Part shown: one piece after another, positions 44,665 to 54,464 of the stretch | Position numbering within the stretch: position 1 is the stretch's first letter | Layout of the letters: every line of letters begins with the position of its first letter | Source of the DNA: Cervus elaphus | Lineage: Eukaryota; Chordata; Mammalia; Artiodactyla; Cervidae | Assembly (NCBI RefSeq): GCF_910594005.1 | Contig: NC_057835.1 | Span: 45,222,001-45,286,000, forward strand | Direction: 5' to 3' | Length of the DNA: 64,000 nucleotides | Notes under the pieces: model-generated | What the model was told of the DNA's origin: nothing | Database searches by the model: none | What the model saw: the letters and a program-made list of their open reading frames with translations, nothing else | Program-made: the position numbers and the translations under genes

Positions 44665-44975
44665 TATTGGGTTGGCCAAAAACTTCATTTGGGTTTTTTT
44701 GGTAAGATTTTATGGAAAAACTGGGCTCCCCTGCTGGCTTAGATAATAAAGTATCTGCCTGCAATGCAGGAGTTGCAGGAGATTCGGGTTCAATCCCTGG
44801 GTCAGGAAGATACACTGGAGGAGGAAATTACAACCTACTCCAGTATTCTTACCTGGAGAATTCCATAGACAGAGCAGCCTGGCCAGTTACAGTCCATGGG
44901 GTTGCAAAGATTTGGACACAATTAAGCAACTAACACTTATGGAAAAACTGTAACGAACTTTTTAGCCAACCAATA
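44665..44975 (+). mobile_element. Mariner MITE split by Bov-tA
   Basis: Left half 44667-44723 (TTGGGTTGGCCAAAAACTTC) and right half 44937-44973 (AACGAACTTTTTAGCCAACC AA) are inverted complements, the ends of the short palindromic mariner-type element common in ruminant genomes. TA flanks it at 44665-44666 and 44974-44975. Without the SINE and one duplication copy it is roughly 80 bp. Confidence 0.9.
44710..44950 (+). mobile_element. Bov-tA SINE inside the mariner MITE
   Basis: Element 44724-44936, starting GGCTCCCCTGCTGGCTTAGA, with an exact 14-bp target duplication TTATGGAAAAACTG at 44710-44723 and 44937-44950. The A-rich target is the mariner loop. Confidence 0.96.
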
Positions 44976-45626
44976 CTAGTGAATGACAGAAGGAACACTC
45001 ATTTTAACTTCCAAAACAACTTTGCAAAGTGTTTTCAAAAATCCCCTTGCATTATCAGTGAGAACAATTGTTTCACAGAATAGGGTAATCTTAACCATCT
45101 TTGCGTAAGTTTCATATTCTTCTCTAGAAAAAAAAAAACACAGGTATCCACCTGGGACCCGTAAAGCCATAAGAGAAAGAAGAAATGAGTTTGTTATTGT
45201 TCCTATTAGGGCTGCTGTCCTATTTCTAGTTGACCTACTCTGAGTTTTTACCCCAGTGTCCACAGATAAGGAGGAAGGCAAAATGAATTCTGCGCTTGGG
45301 TGTAACTGCAGCCGCCATCTATAATGGATCCTGACCATTTTCAAATGTCAAGCTTCAGCAAGGGCTGGAGGAAATATGGCCTGTGAATAAGAACAAGACT
45401 AAGTTAGAATTACAATTATCCCCTATTTTCATTGACTAACTCTTTTGGGGACTCTAACTGACAGTGGAGGTGGGCTATCTCACGTACACTGTCTCCTAGT
45501 CTTACTATGACACCTGGTGCTTCCTTCCAGTCCTCTCAGATGCCAGCTGCTCACTCTTAATCCTCAGGGTTAGGAGGTGTGATCAAGGTCCTCCTGAGTC
45601 TTGATCATAGTCATTACTCCATGACT
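44976..45626. other. Unassigned; 122-codon antisense frame
   Basis: A minus-strand frame at 45344-44976 starts in unassigned DNA and ends beside the mariner. No domain recognised and no splice or promoter context. Treated as chance. Confidence 0.35.
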
Positions 45627-45831
45627 CTCTGAAGCAGCCATCCCCAACATTTTTGGGACTAGGGACTGGTTTCCTGGAAGACAACTTTTCCATGGATGGG
45701 GCAGGGGCTGATTTCCAGATGATTCAAGTGCATTACATTTATTTTGCATTTTATTTCTATTGTTAGTACATCAGTTCCACCTTAAATCATCAGGCATTAG
45801 AACCCAGAGGTTCTGGACCCCTGTTCTAAAG
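45627..45831 (+). mobile_element. hAT-like DNA transposon relic, internally deleted
   Basis: Terminal inverted repeats start CAGCCATCCCCAACATTTTT and, on the other end, CAGGGGTCCAGAACCTCTGG. The interior reads 'ggactggtttcctggaagacaacttttccatgg' and GATTCAAGTGCATTACATTT. The 8-bp flanks CTCTGAAG (45627-45634) and TTCTAAAG (45824-45831) match at 6 of 8 positions, as expected for an old hAT insertion. No transposase. Confidence 0.75.
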
Positions 45832-46648
45832 TGATCATCTTGAGAGAATTGCCATCTGGAAACACCATCCTTTCCCGTCCTCTCACTGAACACTCCTCAT
45901 TCACAGCAGGCTTCCACACCTAAGAGAGATTTCACTCACTCCACGTAAGTCTGACCTTACATTTGCTTCAAGTCCTCCCATAATTCTTCAAGAATTCAGT
46001 ATTCAGGTGGCAACCATCCAGCTCCCTGGCCTCTCAACTTTTCAGTGGCCTCATATACTCCCTGATGTATACTTCTCTTCCACTATAGCTACTCATCCCC
46101 ATCGCCTCACCCTGGTCATTTTTCTTACTTGTAACCACTCTAATTCCAAAGTATCTGACTATGTGCTCATAAAAATTTTAACAACAGCTTTTTAAAAAAA
46201 TCATTTTTCCTTTTATGATCCTCTAGCCTTCTATAATGGTTTCTCCCAATCCAGGAATCATATAATGACTATTGCTTGAGCTAACGAATGAGTGAACAAA
46301 CTTGTGAAGAGGAAAATGCCAATAACCCAGTTACAATAACATTTCTTCTTCTACTGAACAGAAAATCCTGTGTTCAGTCTGATCTTGAGTTGCTGGGCTA
46401 CACTGTTGAATCCAGATAAAAGCTAGGCTTCCTGCTTCCCAATGTTATTATTAAATACCTGGACATCACAGATGGATGGGGGATGGGAACAGAAAGCACA
46501 AAAAGGACCAGGAAGAGGTCCCTTTCCACATTAACACTGAAATAGACTTTTTACTTGAAATATGAAAATACTCCTTCAAATGTTTTGGTTTTTTTTTTTT
46601 TTAATATATCTGTAGAGATAGAATATATATGTGTGTATGTATATATGT
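45832..46648. other. No feature recognised
   Basis: Unassigned except for a poly-T run at 46589-46602 and TA/TG-rich sequence 46605-46648 next to the SINE. Confidence 0.4.
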
Positions 46649-46960
46649 GGGCTTCCTTGAGAGCTCAGTTGGTAAAGAGTTCGCCTGCAATGCAGGAAAC
46701 CCCAATTCAATTCCTGGGTTGGAAAGATCCCCTGGAGAGAGTATAGGTACCCACTCCAGTATTCTTGGGCTTACCCTTGTGGCTCAGCTGGTAAAGAATC
46801 TGCCTACAATGCAGTATACCTGGGTTCCACCCCTGGGTTGGGAAGATCCCCTGGAGAAGGGAAAGGCTACCCACTTCAGCATTCTGGCCAGGAGAATTCA
46901 ATGGACTGTAGAGTCCATGAGGTTGCAAAGAGCCAGACACAACTGAGCAACTTTCACTAG
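46649..46960 (+). mobile_element. Dimeric Bov-tA SINE
   Basis: Truncated first monomer 46649-46768 ending CCACTCCAGTATTCTTGGGC, fused to a complete second monomer starting GGGCTTACCCTTGTGGCTCA and ending AACTGAGCAACTTTCACTA. Same dimer layout as 22098-22430. Confidence 0.93.
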
Positions 46961-46981
46961 TGACTAGCAACTAGGTATGTA

Positions 46982-47204
46982 TGTGCGTGCTAAGTCTCTT
47001 CAGTCATGTCCAACTCTGTGCAGCCCCCATGGACTGGAGTTCACCAGGCTCCTCTGTCCGTGGGATTCTTCAGGCAGAAATACTGGAGTAGGTTTCCATG
47101 CCCTCTTCCAGGGGATCTGCCCAACCCAAAGATCGAACCCATGTCTCATGTCTTCCACGTTGGCAGGCAGGTTCTTTCCCACTAGTGCCACCTGAGAAGC
47201 CCCA
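46982..47204 (-). mobile_element. Bov-tA SINE
   Basis: GTGCGTGCTAAGTCTCTTCA through CCATGCCCTCTTCCAGGGGA and the head CTAGTGCCACCTGAGAAGCC. It lies 20 bp from the plus-strand dimer, forming an inverted SINE pair. Confidence 0.94.
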
Positions 47205-48483
47205 CGTATATATGTATGGCTGTACAAAACTTCTTTTCTTTCATTTTTCTTCATTTTTTCTCCATATAATTAAAAATATATGAATCCTGTCCTTTGACCA
47301 GCTGATTAAAAGGGAACTGCACTCTAGAAATGTTTTGCTTGTTTTTCTTCTTCCTTTGTCTTTCTGTTTATGTTTTTACATTTTAAGCATAAAACATCTT
47401 GACATTTGCCTTTACAGAACCAGATAAAGAGAATGTTGGTTCTCTTATTTCCTGCAGTCATAATAAAATAATATTTAGGAATGAAAATAAGAAAAGTAAT
47501 AAACTTAACCCATGGTCTTTAGGAATGCATGTAGTAAGATTTTATTTGGCAAATATCTGTCAGTTTCCTTGGATGAACAGAAGGACTCTTTCTTTATTTT
47601 CTAGTGATACTAAGAAAATAGAAATAATATTGAGAACACATTCTCCACATGTTTCTGGTAAAGCCTGGTATTTTCTAGCATGCTAATTCAGAAGAATCCA
47701 AATAAAACATCAAAAAGAGGGAGAGCTAATTTGTGGTCCACACCCACTGCAGACTTCATCCATTGTCACTGCCTTCTTTCCACAGAGCACATAAAAGGTT
47801 TATAATGTTTTTCATGACTGAAATTTGCCAGGAGACTAAAATATCTTTTGACAAAGGTCCTTACTATTTTAATGTGCTTTGTAATACTTCTTTAATATTC
47901 TTACATGCTTGAAGTTATTCTTGAATTAAATGATACACTAGGGATTGAAATGTTTTTCAATTTTTCCAACTTCCTAGATAATTTACTTTTTTCTGTGTTT
48001 TAAAGATGTCACATCACTCTCCCTTCTTCGCTAGCTTTCTTCTTGTTTATTTCTAATATTAAAATATATACACAGATGTTAATTGAAACAGATTTGAAAT
48101 TTAAGTCAAAGCTGTTTCATGTACACCAACTGTTTATAAGCACTTTAATAAATATACCTGCAACAGGAATATCAAGAAACAAAAAGTAAATTGCTCAATT
48201 ATCTAATAGCCTCAACTCAAGTGTCCTAAAAACATCTGGTTAATAAGAAATTTTGACAAATGATATTTCTGGCTTCATGTGTGAGGACAAGCTTTCTGTT
48301 ACTCAGTTCTGAAGTTTCCAGGCCCCAAAGAATAAGCTCAGAAACAAATTTCACCAAAAGTTAATATTCTGACATATCTTGTAACAGTACATCTAATAAT
48401 CATAGTATTTAATCAGATTTTTTCTGCCCATCTGATGGACAATTTCATATCATAAGAAGATAGAAACTGCAAATATATGCTTC
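47205..48483. other. No feature recognised
   Basis: About 1.3 kb AT-rich. A 95-codon frame at 47399-47686 shows no motif. Confidence 0.4.
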
Positions 48484-49170
48484 TATTCTGCTGGAATAGG
48501 GCCACTAATGATGCCCATCTATGGGCTTCCCAGGTGACTCAGTGGTAAAGAATCCACCTGCAAAGCAGGAGATGTAGGTTTGATCCCTGTGTTGGGACAA
48601 TCCCCTGGAGAAGGAAATGGCTACCCACTGTAGTATTCATGCCTGGGAAATCCCATAGACAAAGGGGCCTGGCAGGCTACAGTCCATGGGATTGCGAAAA
48701 GTCAGATATGACTTATTGACTAAACAACAACAATGCCCATGCCCTAAACCCCAGAATCTGTAACTATGTTGCCTTACATGGCAAAAGGACTCTACAGAAG
48801 TGCTCAAGGATCTTGAAATGGGAGATTTTCCTGATTATCTTGGTAGATCCACTGTAATCAGTGTAATTATAAGCAAAGATTTTTATAAAGTAAAAGAGAG
48901 AAGTGGTAGAGTCAGAGAGATTTGAAGATGCGATGTTTCTGTTTTTGGAAGTGGATGAAGGAGCACCAGATAAGAAACGCAAGTGACCTCTAGAAGCTGG
49001 AGCAGGCAAAGGAATGTATTTTCCCCAAGAAGCTCCAGAAGAAACAGCCCTGCCAACAACTTGTCAGCCCATCTCAGACTTGAACTGAAGCCCACTTCAA
49101 ACTGTGACAACCAGGTCTGTGAGATAATAAATTGGTGTTGCTTTAAGCTGTTCCCTGAAAGCATAACAAG
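48484..49170 (+). mobile_element. MLT1-type LTR split by Bov-tA
   Basis: Short left part 48484-48518 (TATTCTGCTGGAATAGGGCC). The right part 48741-49170 has CCTAAACCCCAGAATCTGTA, TGCCTTACATGGCAAAAGGA, AGAGAGATTTGAAGATGCGA, CCTCTAGAAGCTGGAGCAGG and GTGAGATAATAAATTGGTGT. Solo LTR, ERVL-MaLR. Confidence 0.82.
48511..48740 (+). mobile_element. Bov-tA SINE nested in MLT1
   Basis: Full-length SINE (GGGCTTCCCAGGTGACTCAG to TGACTAAACAACAACA). ATGCCCAT occurs at 48511-48518 and 48733-48740 as target duplication. Confidence 0.93.
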
Positions 49171-49249
49171 AATATTTTGGATTCCAAGCAACACAATATA
49201 AATAAATATTTACTGTCTGAATATGTAGCAGATCATCAGAACAACAGTT

Positions 49250-49271
49250 TTTTATTTATTAATAAATAAAA
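49250..49271. repeat. Perfect 22-bp AT palindrome
   Basis: TTTTATTTATT followed directly by AATAAATAAAA, inside CAGTTT...AAACTG. Confidence 0.85.
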
Positions 49272-49529
49272 CTGGAGATACATTTCTGGATCATAGACAG
49301 TATAAAGAGAAAAAATGATGAGGATAAATATGAAAAAATGAAGCAAAGGCAATATCCTTCTTTTAAGGAAATAATAGTACTCATAAATAGAATCTTGAGC
49401 AAAAAAAAAAAAAAATAGTAGAAATGGTTTCTGAACTGAAAATGGCATGGTTCAAGAAATTTATGAAAAGCTTGATTATCTACCCATATTCATGATGTAG
49501 CGACTTCACTTTCTTTCTTTCTATAGATC
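49272..49529. other. No feature recognised
   Basis: Includes a poly-A run at 49402-49415. Otherwise unassigned. Confidence 0.4.
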
Positions 49530-49649
49530 TTTTTTGGAGAAGGAAATGGCAACCCACTCCAGTGTTCTTGCCTGGAGAATCCCATGGACAGAGGGGCCTG
49601 GTGGGCTACAGTTAATGGGGATGCAAAGAGTCGGACATGACTAAGCAAC

Positions 49650-49652
<3 letters not shown>
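49530..49652 (+). mobile_element. Bov-A unit
   Basis: TTTTTTGGAGAAGGAAATGG, CACTCCAGTGTTCTTGCCTG, GGCCTGGTGGGCTACAGTTA and GGACATGACTAAGCAACTAA. No tRNA-like head. Part of the left arm of the inverted duplication described separately. Confidence 0.93.
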
Positions 49653-49681
<29 letters not shown>

Positions 49682-49719
49682 GATGAATAGGGCTTATCTG
49701 TAAAAATTGCCTCTCAGAA
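49592..49719 (+). repeat. Left arm of an inverted duplication
   Basis: From AGGGGCCTGGTGGGCTACAG through the CA tract to GCCTCTCAGAA. Its reverse complement recurs at 50416-50530. The shared part includes about 38 bp of non-repeat flank (GATGAATAGGGCTTATCTGT...), so it is not just two independent SINEs. Confidence 0.88.
49648..49681. repeat. (CA)n microsatellite at SINE tail
   Basis: About 16 CA units directly at the 3' end of the Bov-A unit, a typical SINE-tail microsatellite that is likely to vary in length. Confidence 0.95.
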
Positions 49720-49756
49720 TCCACTCCCCCTGGTGTTTGGTAGCATTCTGGTGGGT

Positions 49757-49981
49757 CTCAGGGTGAAAAGTGAAAGTGAAGTCTCTCAGTCGTGTATGAC
49801 TCTGCGACCCCATGGACTGTAGCCTACCAGGCTCCTCCATCCATGGGATTTTCCAGGCAAGAATACTGGAGTGGACTGCCATTGCCTTCTCCAGGGGATC
49901 CTCCCAACCTTGGGATCAAACCCAGGTCTCCTGCATTGCAGACAGACCTTTATCGTCTGTGCCACCAGGGGTCTTAGGGTA
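49757..49981 (-). mobile_element. Bov-tA SINE with target duplication
   Basis: Reverse-complement Bov-tA, about 49766-49972 (GAAAAGTGAAAGTGAAGTCT to TCTGTGCCACCAGGGG). Flanked by TCTCAGGGT (49757-49765) and TCTTAGGGT (49973-49981). It lies in the spacer of the inverted duplication. Confidence 0.92.
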
Positions 49982-50415
49982 CTTGAGATAAGAAGATTTT
50001 TGACACACAAAGGCTAGTATTGTAGAATAGTTGAGCAATGCCTAAACTGATAGAGGAACACTATAAAAAAGATTTTTTAATAGGAGGATACCTTACTCCA
50101 AATTATTCTGATTTCTAGTAATTAATGTTTTCCTTCAAAAAGATTATTTTATAAAACATTAGATATAAATAATTTTAAAACACTGTTTCTGAAGATGTCT
50201 GAAGAGTAAAATATCTTCAAAGCAAGCTACTATCCATTGTTTTTTGTGAAGACAATTTAATGAGAAATATAATGCAAGTGATCTCTATTAGAAATTAGTT
50301 GACAGATTACCATCATTGTGAATAAACTTTCAACATTTCATTGCAGCTTGTTTCACAGAATTTGGCTTTATTCAGCCCACACTAAGATATTGTGAGGGCA
50401 ATACCAAGGGAAAAT
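49982..50415. other. No feature recognised
   Basis: AT-rich spacer of the inverted duplication. Confidence 0.4.
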
Positions 50416-50530
50416 TTCTGAGAGGTAAATTTTACAGATAAGCCCTATTCATCCTATGTGTGCATGTGTTAGTTGCTTAGTCATGTCCGACTCTTTGGAT
50501 TCCCATTGACTGTAGCCCACCAGGCCCCTT
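50416..50530 (-). repeat. Right arm of the inverted duplication
   Basis: Reverse complement of 49592-49719 with about 5 substitutions outside a much shorter CA tract. It contains a 65-bp piece of Bov-A (50466-50530) and ends abruptly where BovB begins. Confidence 0.88.
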
Positions 50531-50535
50531 GGTAT

Positions 50536-52050
50536 GTAAAGATGGGCACTGTAAAGGACAAAAATGGTATGGACCCAACAGAAGATATTAAGAAGAGGTA
50601 GCAAGAATACACAGGAGAGCTATATAAAAAAGATGTTAATGACCCAGATAACCACGATGGTGTGATCACTCACTTAGAGCCAGACATCCTGGAGTGAGAA
50701 GTCAAGTGGACGTCAGGAAGCACCACTATGAACAAAGCTTGTAGACATGATAGAATTCCTGCTGAGCTATTTCAAATCCTAAAAGATAATGCTGTTAAAG
50801 TGCTGCACTCAGTATGCCAGCAAATTTGGAAAATTCAGCAGTGGCCACAGGGCTGGAAAAAGTCAGTTTTCATTCCAATCCCAAAGAAAGACAATGACAA
50901 AGAATGCTCAAACTACCACACACTTGAACTCATCTCACATGTTGGCAAAGTAATGCTCAAAATTCTCCAAGCTAGGCTCAACAAAACTTGAACCAAGAAC
51001 TTCCAGATGTTCAAGCTGGATTTAGAAAAGGCAGAGGAACCAGAGATCAAATTGCCAACACCCATTGGATCATAAAAAAAGCAAGAGAATTCCAGGGAAA
51101 AAATCTACTTCTTCTTCATTGACTATGCAAAATCCTTTGACTGTGTGGATCACAACAAAGTGTGGAAAATTCTTAAAGAGATGGCAATACCAGACCACCT
51201 TACCTGCCTCGAGAAATCTGTATGCAAGTCAAGAAGCAACAATTAGAAGTGGACATGGAAAAACAGGCTGGTTCCAAATGGGGAAAGGAGTACATCAAGG
51301 CTGTATATGGTCACCTTGCTTATTTAACTTATATTCAGAGTACATTATGTGAAATGCCAGTGTGGATGAAGCACAAGCTGGAATCAAGATTGCAGGGGAA
51401 AATATCAATAACCTAAGGTATGCAGATGACACCATCCTTATGGCAGAAAGTGAAGAGAAACTAAAGAGCCTCTTGATGAAAGTGAAAGAGGAGGCTTAAA
51501 CAGCTAGCTTAAAACTGAGCATTTAAAAAATGAAGATCATGGCATCTAGTCCCATCACTTCATGACAAATAGAGAAACAATGGAAATAGTGAAAAAGTTT
51601 ATTTTCTTGGGCTCCAAAATCACTGCAGATGGTGACTGCAGCCATGAAATTAAAAGATGCTTGCTCCTTGGAAGAAAAGTTATGACCAACATAGACAGCA
51701 TATTAAAAAGCAGAGATATTACTTTGGCAACAAAGGTCCATCTAGGCAAAGCTATGGTTTTTCCAGTAGTCATGTATGAATGTGAGAGTTGGACTGTAAA
51801 GAAAGCTGAGCGCTGAAAAATTGATGTTTTTGAACTGTAGTGATGGAGAGGAGTCCCTTGGACAGCAAGGTAATCCAACCAGTTAATCCTAAAGGAAATC
51901 AGTCCTGAATATTCATTGGAAGGACTGATGTTAAAGCTAAAGCTCCAATACTTTGGCCACCTGATGTGAAGAACTGACTCATTGGAAAAGACCCTGATGC
52001 TGGGAAAGATTGAAGGCAGAAGGAGAAGGGGATGACAGAGGATGAGATGG
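50536..52050 (+). pseudogene. BovB reverse transcriptase, broken
   Basis: Collinear pieces of one RT: IPAELFQILKDNAVKVLHSV... with PQGWKKSVFIPIPKKDNDKE (50728-50991); VWITTKCGKFLKRW and FQMGKGVHQGCIWSPCLFNL (51065-51352); YADDTILMAE with the catalytic YADD at 51419-51430; then ITADGDCSHEIKRCLLLGRK (51562-51816). Lesions visible: a frame change between 50991 and 51065, a nonsense TGA at 51350-51352 just after YIM, a stop at about 51497 and another at the end of KKAER (51814-51816). RT motif B shows QGCIWSP rather than QGCILSP. Non-functional. Confidence 0.9.
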
Positions 52051-52190
52051 TTGGATGGCATCACCAACTTGACAGACATGAGTTTGAGCAAGCTCTAGGA
52101 GTTGGTGATGGACAGGGAGGCCTGACGTACTGCAGTCCATGGGGTCGCAAAGTATCAGACATGATTGAGCAAGTGAATTGAACTGAACTG
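50536..52190 (+). mobile_element. BovB (RTE) LINE, longest copy (1.65 kb), 5'-truncated
   Basis: Starts near AAAGATGGGCACTGTAAAGG, upstream of the RT domain, and runs to the 3' end AATTGAACTGAACTGGG. It covers the linker, the whole RT region and the 3' UTR. The endonuclease domain is missing. More diverged than the copy at 33385. Confidence 0.96.
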
Positions 52191-54464
52191 GGTCTTATTG
52201 AACAAATTCCACTTATTATGGAGGAGGTATTGTGGTTCTGAAGGTGATATTTAAGTTCCAGATACTCAAATTCAAGTCAACAGATGTAGTTGCAAGAGAA
52301 AATATAGGCCAATATAGGCTTTTATTTCTTTTTCCAATAAAGGTTGTATTCCTTTTCTACCTAATTAGATGAGTCATTCTGATTTGTCATTCTGACTACA
52401 GTTTGCAATCTTCTATCTATAGACAGTGGAACTTGAAGCATCCTAACAGTCTCATCAGCAGTTTTTGTTTCAAGCCTGGAATTTTAATTTGATGAAAGAT
52501 GAGCCAAGGTGAGGAATCCTCGTCATTTTATACAGCAGAGCATCTCTTTTTTTAAAAAAACTAGAACCTTCATAGCTTGCTTTTCACTGTGTATGGAAGT
52601 AAATACATCAGAGCTTGCTAAGCTAGCCATCCAAGGTTAAGCAAAATTTCTCTAACATGCAGGAAAGCCTGTTTTTCCTCTTGACGCTGATGTAGTGCAA
52701 TTGGTGTTCACAGCTGCTACATAAATTGTTTGCAAAATCAATGAAAGCATTTCAGGGCCAGAGTTGGCATGTGTTTCTGGTGACTCTGGAGGCATGCTGC
52801 CTTCCAAATAAAGTCATATTCCCAGCATACGCACTGCCAGTCTTGTTCCTGACCTCCCAGAGGACAATGACCATAACTAGCTAGTGATGCATAAAAATAA
52901 CGTAACACCCTATTTATGAAAGCTATCAACCTGTAGCCTTGAATAAGAGCTCCTACTAGTTAAGCAATCAGGGGTTGCATTTCTGCTCAGTAAGGACTGA
53001 ATATTTAAAGTAACATCCTTGGTTTTTAATGATAGAAGATTGAGTCCAGATCTAGTTTCAATTTTGAAACTAGTAAAAGATTCAAGTAAAAGATTGACTA
53101 AAGAAAAGAATTGAGATGATATAAGTAATAGGCTAACCATCCACAGTGAATTTATGAGGTAGATTGTGTGACAAACCTGGATAGTGGAGTTTCTGTGAAC
53201 ATACTGGTCACAAGTTGAAGAAAACATATAAGAAACGGCTCTTACAAATTCAGTTTTTCTTTGTCTTTTCATATCTTCTAGAGTTGTGGGTCAATACCTT
53301 GAATAAACAGTGAGACTGTAAAGTGCATTAAAATGACCTAAACCATGACCATCCAGCTTTATTTTAGTTAGAAGTAGAGATCATGGTGGGACATGAAAGC
53401 TAGCAGAGAGGCAAAGCCTGACACAGCAAGGAGAGAAAAAAGATAAGCTCTTTCAGGACATTTTGGGTTGAAAAATAAAATATCTTGTCGCTCTTTCTCT
53501 AAATCTGATATAAAAAAGTTCATCTCTAACCAGTCCTTTCCTATTTTATTTGTGAAAATGGCTGAGAAACACAATAAAAGAAGTACTGTTAAGGCCTGGG
53601 TCAGAGTTTAATATTCACATCAGCTGGATGTTTTGTTTTCTGTGGTTTTCAGAACTGTTACTAGAGCACTGGGGCTCTCTCAACTACCTTGTTGGAAAGG
53701 CCACGAGTTTTAGAAACATTCTGACACAAACTGAAAAGTCATGATATATCGAATGTTATGGGTCTCACCAGATAGGCATTGGATGAGTGCACGAAATAAG
53801 CCTTCCAGGATGGGGATACCCAGCTGCTCTGAGCCTTTTGACTAAGCTGGATCTGTAATACAGAATCTATTGTGGATGCAGTAACTGCAATGAATGAAAA
53901 AAGAGTACTATTACAAAATTATTTTCTGCTGCAACATTCATGCCTGCACATGGATTCATATGCACATACACACACACATTCAAAAGCAGGGTCTATATAT
54001 CTTCTGAATTCAGTTCCCTCCTAAGGATTCCCGAAGATGCTGATCTCATTAATTTTCATCTGGAGTTCTGAAATAGCCTTTAAAGCTTTTCCCATTCTAT
54101 TGTCACCTTCCACAATATACAAAAGTATTGCCATTAGACGTAGATTCAATCATGTCACTTAATTCTTCAAAACAAATTTACATTCGTACCTATGGTATAT
54201 TTAAATCAGATTAAGATATTTTGCTCCCTCTAGTAGATTATTAATTTATCATTCCTTCAAACCAATAGCTTTTCAATATTTGTTCATTTATTATTTATGG
54301 ATAAGGCCAAGCATCCATGTGATAAGGGGCAGAAGAAAGCACCCATCCTCCCTCCAACTTTTATACATATTTCAGCTCTGATCCCTAACTTGCTTAACTT
54401 ATTCTGCCAAATAAAGTTCTATTAACATCCAGACTGATCTTTCTTGGGAGGGAATTAAGTTAGT
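52191..54464. other. Longest stretch without a recognised repeat
   Basis: About 2.3 kb. Frames up to 120 codons (minus, 53272-52910) have no motif. Apart from a short (CA)n near 53965 I see nothing assignable. Confidence 0.4.

Noticed and set aside
44976..45344. 122-codon minus-strand frame
   Set aside because: No motif, no splice or promoter support, and a length attainable by chance.
47399..47686. 95-codon frame after a splice-acceptor-like TTTGCCTTTACAG
   Set aside because: The frame has no motif, there is no matching donor or upstream exon, and T-rich tracts ending in CAG are common in this DNA.
51555..52091. 178-codon minus-strand open frame
   Set aside because: Antisense of the plus-strand BovB coding region.
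52910..53272. 120-codon minus-strand frame
   Set aside because: No recognisable domain; AT-rich composition and isolated position point to chance.
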